Shown here in pieces: positions 29,428 to 38,345 of a stretch of 64,000 nt of DNA. The notes beneath the pieces are model-generated. The model was not told where the DNA came from and made no database searches. It saw only the letters and a list, made by a program, of their open reading frames with translations. Both the position numbers and the translations under genes were made by a program. Origin of the DNA: JAEUJM01 sp041908445 (GTDB lineage Bacteria > Actinomycetota > Acidimicrobiia > Acidimicrobiales > DATDAH01); contig JAYRFK010000006.1 in the NCBI GenBank assembly GCA_041908445.1, forward strand, positions 1 to 64,000, written 5' to 3'. Position 1 is the stretch's first letter; each line of letters begins with the position of its first letter.

Positions 29428-31800
29428 CTGACCCTCCTGCTGCTCGTCCCCCTGGTGCTGGGCCTCGCCCTGCTCGCCGCGGGCCGTCCCCTCGGCCGGC
29501 GGTCGTTCCTCGTCGCCGCCGCGGCGCCGGCCCTCGGCCTCGCGTGGGCCGTCGTGCGCTACGGGTCGATCGTCGACGGCGAGGACCTGGGTGCCACCTG
29601 GCGATGGGTGCCGCAGCTCGGGCTCAGCATCGACCTGCGGGTCGACGGGTTCTCGCTCCTGATGATCCTGCTGGTCACGGGCATCGGCCTGCTCGTGCAG
29701 CTCTACGCCCACCGCTACTTCGGCCCGGACCGGCCGGGGTTGCACCGCCTGGCGGGCCTGCTCCTCCTCTTCAGCGCGGCCATGCTCGGCGTGGTCACGG
29801 CGGCCAACCTGCTCGTGCTCTACGTGGCGTGGGAGCTCACCTCGGTGACGTCCTACCTGCTCATCGGCTGGACCGACCAGGACCCGAAGGCCCGCGCCTC
29901 GGCCCTGCAGGCCCTGCTGACCACGGGCGCCGGCGGGCTGGCCATGCTCGGTGGCTTCGTGCTCATCGGGCAGGCGGCGGGCACCTACGACCTCGCCCGC
30001 CTGGCGGCCGACCCGCCGACGGGGACGGTCGTCGAGGTGGGCCTGGTCCTCGTGCTGATCGGCGCCTTCACCAAGTCGGCGCAGTTCCCCTTCTCGGCCT
30101 GGCTCCCCGGGGCCATGGTGGCGCCCACCCCGGTGAGCGCGTTCCTGCACTCGGCGACCATGGTGAAGGCGGGCGTCTACCTCATCGCTCGGCTCGCGCC
30201 GATCTTCGCCGCCCAGGGCGTGTGGCGCCCGCTCGTGCTCACGGTCGGGCTGCTCACCATGCTGACCGGCGGGTGGCGGGCGCTGCGCCAGTACGACCTC
30301 AAGCGCATCCTGGCCTACGGCACCGTCAGCCAGCTGGGCCTGCTCGTCGTCCTGTTCGGTGCGGGTACCCCCGAGGCCACCGTTGCCGGGGTCACGTTGC
30401 TCCTCGCCCACGCCATGTTCAAGGCGGGGCTGTTCCTGGTCGTCGGGATCATCGACCACCAGGCCCACACCCGTGACATCCGGTCGCTCGGCGCGTACGG
30501 CCCGGGCTGGATGGCGCCGCGGGTGGTCGCGGTCCTCCTCGGCGCCTCGATGGCCGGGATCCCGCTGCTGTTCGGGTTCGTGGCCAAGGAGCTCGCCTAC
30601 GAGTCCTGGTACCACGGCGAGCTCGCGGGCAGCGCGGTCGTGCTCACCGGGATCGTGGCCGGCTCCGTGCTCACCTTCGCCTACACGGCCCGCCTGCTCC
30701 TGGGCGCCTTCCGGCCCGGCGTGCCCACCGAGGGGGCGCTCGTGGACCCGCCCGAGCCGGTCGCCGCGCCGCCGGCGCCGGCGACCGCCTTCTGGCTGCC
30801 CGCCGGCGTGCTGGCCGGGCTGACCGTGCTCCTCGGCCTCGTCCCGAACCTGGCCTCGAACCTGGTGTCCGCGGCGGCGGACAGCCTCGTGCCCGAGGTC
30901 GGCCACGTGCACCTCGCCGTCTGGCACGGGTTCAACCCCGTGCTCGCACTCTCGGCCCTCACGGTCCTGCTGGGCTGCGGCGTCGTGGTGGCCGGACCGG
31001 TGGTGGCGCGGGTGCAGCGGCGCCTGCCCCACCTGGTCGACGGCGACCTCGTGTACCTGGGCACCATCCGGGGCCTCAACCGTCTGGCCGACCGCACCAC
31101 CGGCGTCTCCCAGTCGGGGTCGCTGCCGGTGTACGCCGCCGTGATCCTGGCCACCGCCGCGATCGTGCCGGGCTGGGCCCTGCTCACCGGTGCCGCCCCC
31201 GACCTCCCGCCGCTCACCTCGGGCCCCGGCGACTGGGCGGTGGCCGGCCTGCTCGTCGCCGGCGGCGTCGCGGCGGCGGTCGTGCGCGAGCGGATGGCGG
31301 CGGTGCTGTGCCTGGGCGCCGTCGGGTACGGGATGGCGCTCGTGTTCGTGCTCCAGGGGGCGCCGGACCTGGCGCTGACCCAGGTGTGCGTCGACACCAT
31401 CGGCGCCGTGGTGTTCGTCCTCGTGCTCCGGCACCTGCCCCGGCGCTTCGGCGAGCGGGCCACCCCGTTCGGGCGCAGCCTCCGCCTCGTCGTCTCCGGC
31501 CTGGTGGGTCTGTTCGTGCTCGGCTTCCTGCTCGTCGCGGGCGACGCCCGGGTCGCACCGAGCATCTCGAGCGAGTTCATCGAGCGCTCGCTCGGCGAAG
31601 GCGGCGGCCGCAACGTGGTGAACGTCGTGCTGGTCGACATCCGCGGCTTCGACACCATGGGTGAGATCACGGTGCTCGCCGTGGCGGCCATGGGCGTCTA
31701 CGCCCTCGCCCGCCTGTCGCGCCGGGAGCGCCACGAGGACCACTCGTTCTCACCGGGTCGGCGTGCGCCGGCCGGCGAGCGGACGGCGGGTGGCTCGTGA
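29428..31800 (+). CDS. mrpA: Na+/H+ antiporter subunit MrpA/MnhA
   Basis: About 790 residues. The first 500 residues are a NuoL-like proton-channel domain with the key Glu in YVAWELTSVTSYLLIGW, and Lys residues in GAFTKSAQFPFSAWLPGAM and HSATMVKAGVYLIAR. The C-terminal part contains LTQVCVDTIGAVVFVLVL and VVNVVLVDIRGFDTMGEITVLA, the extra MrpA domains. No ATG, GTG or TTG lies in frame near the expected start. CTG 29428 with CGGAG upstream is my choice, and the next candidate, GTG 29455, would cut the first membrane helix. First gene of a seven-gene operon for Na+ (or K+, Ca2+) export driven by protons. Confidence 0.88.
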   Translation: MTLLLLVPLVLGLALLAAGRPLGRRSFLVAAAAPALGLAWAVVRYGSIVDGEDLGATWRWVPQLGLSIDLRVDGFSLLMILLVTGIGLLVQLYAHRYFGPDRPGLHRLAGLLLLFSAAMLGVVTAANLLVLYVAWELTSVTSYLLIGWTDQDPKARASALQALLTTGAGGLAMLGGFVLIGQAAGTYDLARLAADPPTGTVVEVGLVLVLIGAFTKSAQFPFSAWLPGAMVAPTPVSAFLHSATMVKAGVYLIARLAPIFAAQGVWRPLVLTVGLLTMLTGGWRALRQYDLKRILAYGTVSQLGLLVVLFGAGTPEATVAGVTLLLAHAMFKAGLFLVVGIIDHQAHTRDIRSLGAYGPGWMAPRVVAVLLGASMAGIPLLFGFVAKELAYESWYHGELAGSAVVLTGIVAGSVLTFAYTARLLLGAFRPGVPTEGALVDPPEPVAAPPAPATAFWLPAGVLAGLTVLLGLVPNLASNLVSAAADSLVPEVGHVHLAVWHGFNPVLALSALTVLLGCGVVVAGPVVARVQRRLPHLVDGDLVYLGTIRGLNRLADRTTGVSQSGSLPVYAAVILATAAIVPGWALLTGAAPDLPPLTSGPGDWAVAGLLVAGGVAAAVVRERMAAVLCLGAVGYGMALVFVLQGAPDLALTQVCVDTIGAVVFVLVLRHLPRRFGERATPFGRSLRLVVSGLVGLFVLGFLLVAGDARVAPSISSEFIERSLGEGGGRNVVNVVLVDIRGFDTMGEITVLAVAAMGVYALARLSRRERHEDHSFSPGRRAPAGERTAGGS

Positions 31801-32261
31801 GGCGGTCGCTGATCCTCGACGTGATCGTGCGCCTGGTCTTCCACTCGGCCCTCCTGCTCGGGCTGTTCCTGCTCTTCACGGGTCACAACCGCCCGGGGGG
31901 CGGCTTCGTGGGCGGCCTGGTGGCCGGCGCCGCGGTCTCGCTGCGCTACGTCGCCGGCGGGATCGACGAGGTCCGCGACACCCTGCCCGTGCGCCCGTGG
32001 ACGCTCCTCGGCGCGGGCCTCGTCATCGCCACCAGCACCGGCCTCACGCCCCTGCTGTTCGGGCGACAGCTCATGGAGCACGCCAAGCTCGACCTGCACG
32101 TCGGCCCGCTCGGCGAGGCCCACGTGAACACCGCCCTCTTCTTCGACATCGGCGTCGCGTGCGTGGTGGTGGGCATGGTGCTCATGCTGCTGGTGGCCTT
32201 CGGCGAGCGACTGCCGTTGTTCGGCGCACCGTGGCTGCTGCGGGACCAGGAGGAACGATGA
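31797..32261 (+). CDS. mrpB: Na+/H+ antiporter subunit MrpB/MnhB
   Basis: 154 residues. The start GTG overlaps the mrpA stop (GTGA). MnhB family blocks are FLLFTGHNRPGGGFVGGLVAGAA and VNTALFFDIGVACVVVGMVLMLL. Four membrane helices are expected. It forms part of the large membrane complex with MrpA, C, D, E, F and G. The position, size and overlap are normal for the operon. Confidence 0.92.
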   Translation: MRRSLILDVIVRLVFHSALLLGLFLLFTGHNRPGGGFVGGLVAGAAVSLRYVAGGIDEVRDTLPVRPWTLLGAGLVIATSTGLTPLLFGRQLMEHAKLDLHVGPLGEAHVNTALFFDIGVACVVVGMVLMLLVAFGERLPLFGAPWLLRDQEER

Positions 32262-32704
32262 GCCTCGTCCTCGCCGTGAGCACGGCCGCCCTCTTCTCGC
32301 TGGGCACGTGGCTGCTGCTCCAGCGGAGCCTGACCCGCATCATCATCGGCCTTGGCCTGCTCGGGCACGGGGCGAACCTCCTGCTGCTCCTCTCGGGCCA
32401 GGAGCGGGGGGTCGCGCCCTTCATCGGCGGCATCGGACGGTCGCGGCCCGCGGACCCGATGCCCCAGGCCCTGGCCCTCACGGCCATCGTGATCTCGTTC
32501 GGCGTGTCGGCGTTCCTCCTCGCCCTCGCCTACCGCAGCTGGCAGCTCACCGGCGACGACCTGGTCGAGGACGACGTCGAGGATCGCCGCATCGCCCGGG
32601 AGGGCGAGGACGCGGTCGACGAGGAGGTCGTCGACCAGGAGGCCCTGTCCGCGGCCACGGTGAGCGCCGACGCCGGCGGCGCGGCCGAAGGGGAGGAGAG
32701 GTGA
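32258..32704 (+). CDS. mrpC: Na+/H+ antiporter subunit MrpC/MnhC (NuoK-like)
   Basis: 148 residues, NuoK-like, with three helices. The core IIIGLGLLGHGANLLLLLSGQ and DPMPQALALTAIVISFGVSAFLLALAYR is diagnostic. The C-terminal 45 residues are strongly acidic (DDLVEDDVEDRRIAREGEDAVDEEVVDQE region), longer than in Bacillus MrpC. The start overlaps the end of mrpB. Confidence 0.92.
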   Translation: MSLVLAVSTAALFSLGTWLLLQRSLTRIIIGLGLLGHGANLLLLLSGQERGVAPFIGGIGRSRPADPMPQALALTAIVISFGVSAFLLALAYRSWQLTGDDLVEDDVEDRRIAREGEDAVDEEVVDQEALSAATVSADAGGAAEGEER

Positions 32705-34194
32705 TGCGGGTCCTCCTCCCGCTACCGGTCGTCCTGCCGCTGTTCGGCGCGGGCCTCTCCATGGCGGTCGCCCGCCACCGGGCGGCGCAGCGCATCATCG
32801 GCCTGGTGGTGCTGTGCACCACCACGGCCGTGTCGGTCGCGATCCTCGTGCACGTCGACCACCACGGCCCGGCCGCCGCCTTCATGGGTGGCTGGGAGGC
32901 GCCGGTCGGGATCGCCCTCGTGGCCGACCGCTTCTCGGCGCTCATGATGGTCGTGGCCTCACCGGTGCTCGTGGCCGTGCTCGTGTTCTCGATCGGCCAG
33001 CCCGGCACCGAGCGAGAGCAACCCGGCTTCCACCCCGTCTACCTGGTGCTGGCCGCCGGCGTGGGCCTGTCGTTCCTCACCGGCGACCTGTTCAACATGT
33101 TCGTCGCCTTCGAGATGATGCTGACGGCGAGCTACGTGCTCATCACCATCGGTGGTCGCGCCGACCAGGTGCGCTCGGGCATGACCTACGTCGTGATCAA
33201 CCTCGTGGCGTCGGCCCTGTTCGTCGCCCTGCTCGGCCTGCTGTACGCGGCCCTCGGCACGGTCAACATGGCGCAGCTCGCCGAGCGCATGGGCGACCTG
33301 CCCCCCAACCTGCGGCTTGCCTTCGCGCTGATGCTCTTCGTGGTGTTCGGGATCAAGGCGGCGGTCTTCCCGCTGTTCTTCTGGCTGCCCGACAGCTACC
33401 CGACCGCCCCCACGGCGGTGACCGCGGTGTTCGCGGGCCTGCTCACCAAGGTGGGCGTGTACTGCATCATCCGCACCGAGACGCTGATCGTGGCGCCCGC
33501 CGACCGCCCGGCGGGCTTCCTGCTCGTGATCGCCGCGCTGACGATGGTCGTCGGCGTGCTGGGGGCGATCGCCCAGGACGACATCAAGCGGATCCTGTCG
33601 TTCCACATCGTGAGCCAGATCGGCTACATGATCCTCGGCCTCGCGCTCTTCACCGTCGCCGGGATCGCGGCGGCCATCTTGTTCGTGGTCAACCAGATCG
33701 TCCTCAAGAGCACGCTGCTGCTGACCGCCGGCATGGTCGACCACTCCGCCGGCTCGGCGCAGCTCTCCCACATCGGCGGGCTCGCCCGCCGCTTCCCGCT
33801 CCTCGGCTGGCTCTTCCTCCTGCCCGCCCTGAGCCTCGCGGGCATCCCTCCGTTCTCGGGGTTCGTGGCCAAGCTCGCGGTCGTGCAGGCGGGCTTCGAC
33901 GAGCAGGCGTGGGCGGTCGTGGGCGCCAGCCTCGCGGTCAGCGCGCTCACCCTCTACTCCATGACCAAGATCTGGGGCGGCGCCTTCTGGGGCACGCCCG
34001 AGCTCGTGCTCGAGCCGGGTGATGCGGTCACGGCCCGCTTCGGCGGCACCGCCCCGATGCTGGTGGCGACGGGCGCACTGGTGGCCGGCTCGCTCGCCCT
34101 CGCCCTGTTCGCCGGCCCCGTGTACGACGTCTGCCAGCGAGCCGCGGCGGACCTGCTCCAGCCGGCGGCCTACCGGGCGGCGGTGCTCGGATGA
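32704..34194 (+). CDS. mrpD: Na+/H+ antiporter subunit MrpD/MnhD (NuoN/M-like)
   Basis: 496 residues with about 14 membrane helices, homologous to the proton-pumping NuoM/N subunits of complex I. Visible functional segments are FVAFEMMLTASYVLITIG with the essential Glu, FGIKAAVFPLFFWLPDSYPTAP with the channel Lys, and GLLTKVGVYCIIR with another Lys. The ATG shares its A with the TGA of mrpC. Full length for the family. Confidence 0.94.
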   Translation: MRVLLPLPVVLPLFGAGLSMAVARHRAAQRIIGLVVLCTTTAVSVAILVHVDHHGPAAAFMGGWEAPVGIALVADRFSALMMVVASPVLVAVLVFSIGQPGTEREQPGFHPVYLVLAAGVGLSFLTGDLFNMFVAFEMMLTASYVLITIGGRADQVRSGMTYVVINLVASALFVALLGLLYAALGTVNMAQLAERMGDLPPNLRLAFALMLFVVFGIKAAVFPLFFWLPDSYPTAPTAVTAVFAGLLTKVGVYCIIRTETLIVAPADRPAGFLLVIAALTMVVGVLGAIAQDDIKRILSFHIVSQIGYMILGLALFTVAGIAAAILFVVNQIVLKSTLLLTAGMVDHSAGSAQLSHIGGLARRFPLLGWLFLLPALSLAGIPPFSGFVAKLAVVQAGFDEQAWAVVGASLAVSALTLYSMTKIWGGAFWGTPELVLEPGDAVTARFGGTAPMLVATGALVAGSLALALFAGPVYDVCQRAAADLLQPAAYRAAVLG

Positions 34195-34760
34195 GCCGTC
34201 GACGGGGCAACGCCGGCCGCGCCGTCATCGTCGTGTGGCTGACGGTCATGTGGGTGCTGCTCTGGGGCGACCTCACGGTCGCCAATGTCGTGACGGGCGT
34301 CGTGGCCGCGACCGGCCTCGTCCTCGTCTTCCCGCCGGGCGACTCGAAGGACGACCCGATCGTGGTCCGGCCGTGGCCGGCGCTGTCGTTCGTCGTGTGG
34401 TTCCTGGGCCAGCTCGTGATCACGAACCTGGCCGTCGCCAAGGAGGTCCTCCTGCCCCGGTCGAGGTCGCAGATCCGGCCGGCGGTCGTGGCGGTGCGCC
34501 TCCGCACGAGCTCGGGGCGCCTCGCCACCATCGTGGCGAACGCGATCACCCTGACCCCCGGCACGCTCACCATCGACGCCCGGGGCCGCCCGGCACTGCT
34601 CTACGTGCACGTGCTGTCGTTCGCCGACGTCGAGTCGGCGGTCGCCGACGTGGAGGACCTGGAGCGCCGGGTCGTCCGGGCCTTCGGGACCGCCGACGAG
34701 GTCGCCCGGATCTGCACGCCGCCGGCGGCGGCGTCGAGCAACGCCGAGGAGGCGTCGTGA
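34191..34760 (+). CDS. mrpE: Na+/H+ antiporter subunit MrpE/MnhE
   Basis: 189 residues. Two N-terminal membrane helices are followed by the cytosolic MnhE domain: QLVITNLAVAKEVLLPRSRSQIRPAVVAV, then ANAITLTPGTLTIDARG, a highly conserved family block. The ATG overlaps the mrpD stop (ATGA). Confidence 0.92.
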   Translation: MSRRRGNAGRAVIVVWLTVMWVLLWGDLTVANVVTGVVAATGLVLVFPPGDSKDDPIVVRPWPALSFVVWFLGQLVITNLAVAKEVLLPRSRSQIRPAVVAVRLRTSSGRLATIVANAITLTPGTLTIDARGRPALLYVHVLSFADVESAVADVEDLERRVVRAFGTADEVARICTPPAAASSNAEEAS

Positions 34761-35011
34761 TCATCGTCGCCCTCGTGCTGCTGGCCCTCGGCGGGGCGGG
34801 CTTCCTCGCCAAGCTGGTGATCGGCCCGAACCTCGCGGACCGGGTGGTGTCGCTCGACGGCCTGCTCACCATCGTGGTGACGTCGATGGCCGCGTGGGGC
34901 GCCTACACGGGCCGCTCGACCTACCTGACCGTCGGCGTCGTGGTCGCCCTGGTGGCCTTCCTCGGCACGTCGGCGTTCGCACGGTTCATCGAAGGCGGTC
35001 GGCGGCGGTGA
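34757..35011 (+). CDS. mrpF: Na+/H+ antiporter subunit MrpF/MnhF
   Basis: 84 residues with three helices. Typical sequences are IGPNLADRVVSLDGLLTIVVT and YTGRSTYLTVGVVVALVAFLGTSAFARFIE. GTG start overlapping the mrpE stop (GTGA). Confidence 0.9.
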   Translation: MIIVALVLLALGGAGFLAKLVIGPNLADRVVSLDGLLTIVVTSMAAWGAYTGRSTYLTVGVVVALVAFLGTSAFARFIEGGRRR

Positions 35012-35337
35012 GCGAGCTCGTCGGTAGCTTCCTCATCCTCGTGGGCGCCGCCTTCGGCGCGCTCTCCGGGTTCGGCCAGGTCCGGTTCGAGGACCTGATG
35101 ACCCGGATGCACGTCGCCACGAAGCCCGGCACCCTGGGCCTGCTCCTCGTGGCCATCGGTGCCATGTTCCACCTCAACGGCGCCGGCGCGGTCACGTTGT
35201 TGCTCCTCACGATCATCCTGCAGTTCGCCACCGCCCCGGTCTCGGCGCACCTCGTCGGCCGGGCGGCGCACCGCCACGGCCAGTGGAGTCGTGACGACGT
35301 CGTGGTCGACCACCTCGCCGAGGACGACCAGCTCTGA
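35008..35337 (+). CDS. mrpG: Na+/H+ antiporter subunit MrpG/MnhG
   Basis: 109 residues with three helices: GSFLILVGAAFGALSGFGQVRFEDLMTRMHVATKPGTLGLLLV is the MnhG pattern (MRMHAATK-type motif), then LLTIILQFATAPVSAHLVGRAAHR. GTG start overlaps mrpF (GTGA). Last gene of the operon. An Asp-rich tail follows. Confidence 0.92.
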   Translation: MSELVGSFLILVGAAFGALSGFGQVRFEDLMTRMHVATKPGTLGLLLVAIGAMFHLNGAGAVTLLLLTIILQFATAPVSAHLVGRAAHRHGQWSRDDVVVDHLAEDDQL

Positions 35338-35416
35338 CCCGTGGTGGCGGCACCGGCGCGGCCGGGCCTGCCGACACTGGCGATCAGGACCGCTGCTCGG
35401 ACCATCTGGCCCCTGT

Positions 35417-37513
35417 TCACGGCGCCTCGCCGAGGACCTCCTCCCACGTGATCGGGACCTCACCGGGCTCGGGGGCCTCGAGCTCGTCGGGGTCGGTGGC
35501 GAGGCGGAGGCCGCCGTCGCCGCCGGGGTACGTGAGCTCGTAGGGATAGGTGCCGAAGAAGTTGTCGACCGCGTAGAAGCCGTCGTGCTCGGGGCGGGGC
35601 GCGACGACGAAGCGGGTGTTCGCCGGGTCGTCGGCGACCGCCGGCAGGTACCGCAGCAGGGCCAGGACGTCCTCGCCGCCCCGGTGGGCGGCGCGCAGGG
35701 CGACGACCTGGCCGATCACGCACAGCACCACGAGCGCGGTGGCCAGCGCCAGCGCCACGGTCTCCCGCCGTCGCCACACGGTGAGCACGAGCCCGGCGAG
35801 CACCATGGCGGTGCCCACCGACGACGCGCCGTAGAGGCGGTTCGACAGGCCGATGGTGAGGCCCGGCAGCACGATCGTGGTCACGAGGCCGAGGGCCATC
35901 ACCGCAGCGCCGGCGAGGGCCAGCGCCGGCCCGCGGTCCCGGCCCCGGTCGCCCCGGTACCAGAGCACGGCGCACCACACGAGGCCGACCACCACGCCCA
36001 GTTCGAGGGCGCGCAGCAGCAGTGTCGGCGCCGACTCGGTGCCGAGGAGCCCGGTCGAGACGTGGGCCGACCAGGTGTCCCAGACGTCCGGCGGGCGCCA
36101 CGCCACGGGGTACTTCGGGTGCTTCGCGGTCCACCACACGATGCCGAGCAGGCCCGCCACCATGACCCCCCGCTGCCAGGGCCGGACCTCCCGCACGACG
36201 GGCACGCCCTCGCGGGGGCGGAGCCACGGCGTGCCCACCAGGACGGCGGCGACGAGGCAGATCGGGATCGTGAACTCGTAGGCGAGGGTGGACGCGGCGA
36301 AGGCGAGGAGGGCGAGCAGCCAGCGGCCCTTGGACAGCAGCGTGACGCCGACGCAGCAGAACAGCACGCACACCACCGCCTGGCTGGCCGCGGCCCACAC
36401 GGTCAGCGAGCTGTGGTTGGCGGTCAGCACCCAGAGGCCAGCGACGAGGAGGGGCACGGGGGTCGGGAAGAACCGGGCCAGGGCGTAGTACAGGGCCACC
36501 GCGGCGGCCACGTTGATGATGGTCACCAGCAGGAACAGCACGAGCGGGTGCTCGCCCGACAGCCCGAAGACGAGCGTGAGCCAGGCCCACTTGGTCGGCT
36601 GGGCGGTCCGGGTGACCTCCGGCACCGCCTTCAGCACCCCGTAGAACTGGCCCCGATAGGTGATGAGCCAGTCGTCGAGGATCAGGCGGGGGCCGAGGAC
36701 CGCGTAGTAGAGCGAGCGGAGGCCGACCAGGACGCTGACCACCACCGGACCGGCCCACGCCGCCGCCCACCAGCGCGGCTTGGGCGGGACCGCGTCCTCG
36801 CCCTCGTCGCCGCCGCCCGTCGCCCGGCGGGCGCGCCACGCGGCGCCGTACCGGCGCTCGAGCCGCCAGAGCCCGACCAGCACCAGCCCCAGCACGAGGC
36901 CGATCGCCGCGCCCCGGAGCAGCGCGGGGAGGAGCGGCTCGCGCACGGGGGAGCCCGGCACGTCGGCCTCGCCGCGGGGCCCTCCGGCGGGCCCGAGCTC
37001 GACCGTGTCCTCGGCGGCGTGGAGCCGGCGGACTGCGTCCTCCTCGTCGGCGGTGCCGACGGCGGCGTCCGCGGCAGCGCGGAGCTCGGGGAGCACCGCG
37101 GACGCGGCCGCCTGGGCGTCCCGGACCCGCAGCTGGCCGTAGATGGCGGCTGCTGCGGTGGCGGTGTTGGCCGCCAGGCTCGGGGCCTCGGCCTCGCCCG
37201 TGAAGCGCAGCGTCTGGTCGTCCACGACCTCGACGTCGAGGGTGTGCTCGTAGTCGAGCTCGTCCTCGACGGCGCCCTGCACCTCGTCGCTCTCGGCGAA
37301 TTCGCGGGCGCGGTCCATGGCCTCGGCCGGCGTGAGGGCGTCGAGCGTCGGGTCCCAGTGGGCGGCTGGGAGCGGGACCTCCATGGCGAAGTCGACGTGG
37401 CTCCGGTACCGGCCGGTGCCCCTCGCCGCGTCGATCCCGAAGAGCGCGGCCAGCACCAGGACGCAGGCCACCACGAGCACGGCTTCGCTCCGGCGCCGCC
37501 CCCGTTCGGCCAC
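35417..37513 (-). CDS. Membrane protein: Wzz-like N-terminus fused to a GT-C-like multispan domain
   Basis: 698 residues, starting at GTG. One helix near residue 12-30 is followed by an extracytoplasmic region of about 170 residues with the order of a chain-length-determinant (Wzz/Stk) domain: a YRSHVDFAM beginning, a helical AREFAESDEVQGAVEDELDY, the strand DVEVVDDQTLRFTGEAEAPSLAANTA, and a second helix at about 200-220. From residue 255 there are about ten helices with an early DDWLITYRGQFYG loop that recalls the acidic loop of GT-C glycosyltransferases. The C-terminus is extracytoplasmic. A role in surface polysaccharide assembly is likely, but the acceptor and the catalytic status are unknown. 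Confidence 0.6.
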   Translation of the reverse strand: MAERGRRRSEAVLVVACVLVLAALFGIDAARGTGRYRSHVDFAMEVPLPAAHWDPTLDALTPAEAMDRAREFAESDEVQGAVEDELDYEHTLDVEVVDDQTLRFTGEAEAPSLAANTATAAAAIYGQLRVRDAQAAASAVLPELRAAADAAVGTADEEDAVRRLHAAEDTVELGPAGGPRGEADVPGSPVREPLLPALLRGAAIGLVLGLVLVGLWRLERRYGAAWRARRATGGGDEGEDAVPPKPRWWAAAWAGPVVVSVLVGLRSLYYAVLGPRLILDDWLITYRGQFYGVLKAVPEVTRTAQPTKWAWLTLVFGLSGEHPLVLFLLVTIINVAAAVALYYALARFFPTPVPLLVAGLWVLTANHSSLTVWAAASQAVVCVLFCCVGVTLLSKGRWLLALLAFAASTLAYEFTIPICLVAAVLVGTPWLRPREGVPVVREVRPWQRGVMVAGLLGIVWWTAKHPKYPVAWRPPDVWDTWSAHVSTGLLGTESAPTLLLRALELGVVVGLVWCAVLWYRGDRGRDRGPALALAGAAVMALGLVTTIVLPGLTIGLSNRLYGASSVGTAMVLAGLVLTVWRRRETVALALATALVVLCVIGQVVALRAAHRGGEDVLALLRYLPAVADDPANTRFVVAPRPEHDGFYAVDNFFGTYPYELTYPGGDGGLRLATDPDELEAPEPGEVPITWEEVLGEAP

Positions 37514-37563
37514 GCCGATGGTCTAGTCGGGTGGGCCGTCGGCCGTGGCCCCGTCAGGCAGAT

Positions 37564-37585
37564 GTTACGGAACGTTTACGGAATG
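37564..37585 (+). promoter_or_regulatory. Tandem 11-bp direct repeat before the cyclase gene
   Basis: GTTACGGAACG followed at once by TTTACGGAATG (two near-identical 11-mers). They lie 26 bp before TAGCTT (37611-37616), a possible -10. The half-sites look like a PhoP/GlnR-type box, but the phase to the -10 differs by one base from the nitrogen promoters. Confidence 0.45.
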
Positions 37586-37627
37586 GCTGCTGCCCGGAGG
37601 ATCCGCACTGCTAGCTTTGGTTAGCGG

Positions 37628-38266
37628 ATGTCCCGTTCCACCACCCTCACGGCCGCCACCGACGGCACCGCCCCCGTCACCGGCTCGGGTGCCTTCGACG
37701 AGGGCGCCTCGGGCATGGAGCTCCCCGAGTTCCTGCCCGACTCGTCGGGGCCCCAGGCGGTCGAGCGCACCTTCGCCTTCCTCGACCTCTGCGGGTTCAC
37801 CGCCTTCACCGAGGCCGAGGGTGCCAAGCAGGCGGTGGAGGTGCTCGGCACCTTCCGCACCGGCGTGCGCCAGCTCGCCGCCCGCCGTGGCGTGCGCATC
37901 GCCAAGTGGCTGGGTGACGGGGTGATGCTGGTCAGCACCGACCCCGGCCCGATGGTCGCGACCGTCAGCGAGCTGCTGGCCCGCCTGTCGGACGGGCCCC
38001 TCCCGGTCCGCGCCGGGGTGGCGTCGGGCGAGTGCCTGCTGTTCGAGGGCGACGACTACATCGGGCGGCCGGTGAACCTCGCTGCCCGTCTGAGCGATCA
38101 GGCCCGCCCCGGCCAGATCCTCGCCGACGGCGACGTCGCCCTCATGGCCCCCGGCTGGGTCGAGGTGGTCGACCGCGGCACCCGCCGCATCAAGGGCTTC
38201 GGCAAGGTGCGGGACGTGCGCGAGGTGCGCATGGCGCCCGGCGTCCGCCTCCCCGACCCCGACTGA
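37628..38266 (+). CDS. Class III adenylate/guanylate cyclase-like protein
   Basis: 212 residues containing one cyclase homology domain without an attached sensor. The first metal Asp is in FAFLDLCGFTAFTEAEG near residue 52, the second in KWLGDGVMLVST near 97. The segment YIGRPVNLAARLSDQARPGQIL supplies the Asn-Arg transition-state pair. The domain is soluble and would act as a homodimer. Whether it makes cAMP or cGMP cannot be settled from these residues alone. It stands alone, with no effector gene adjacent. Confidence 0.82.
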   Translation: MSRSTTLTAATDGTAPVTGSGAFDEGASGMELPEFLPDSSGPQAVERTFAFLDLCGFTAFTEAEGAKQAVEVLGTFRTGVRQLAARRGVRIAKWLGDGVMLVSTDPGPMVATVSELLARLSDGPLPVRAGVASGECLLFEGDDYIGRPVNLAARLSDQARPGQILADGDVALMAPGWVEVVDRGTRRIKGFGKVRDVREVRMAPGVRLPDPD

Positions 38267-38320
38267 GCGCCGGCCGCCCGGCGACGGGTGTCAGCCGCGC
38301 GGGTCTGTCGGTGCCGGCCT

Positions 38321-38339
38321 GGTATCAGTTCGGTATCAT
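38321..38339 (+). promoter_or_regulatory. Operator and -10 of the Doc-type toxin-antitoxin operon
   Basis: GGTATCA occurs at 38321-38327 and 38332-38338 (11-bp offset). The second copy overlaps TATCAT (38334-38339), which lies exactly 6 nt before the antitoxin ATG. This is a good site for autorepression by the antitoxin and a leaderless start. Confidence 0.7.
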
Positions 38340-38345
38340 CGAACC

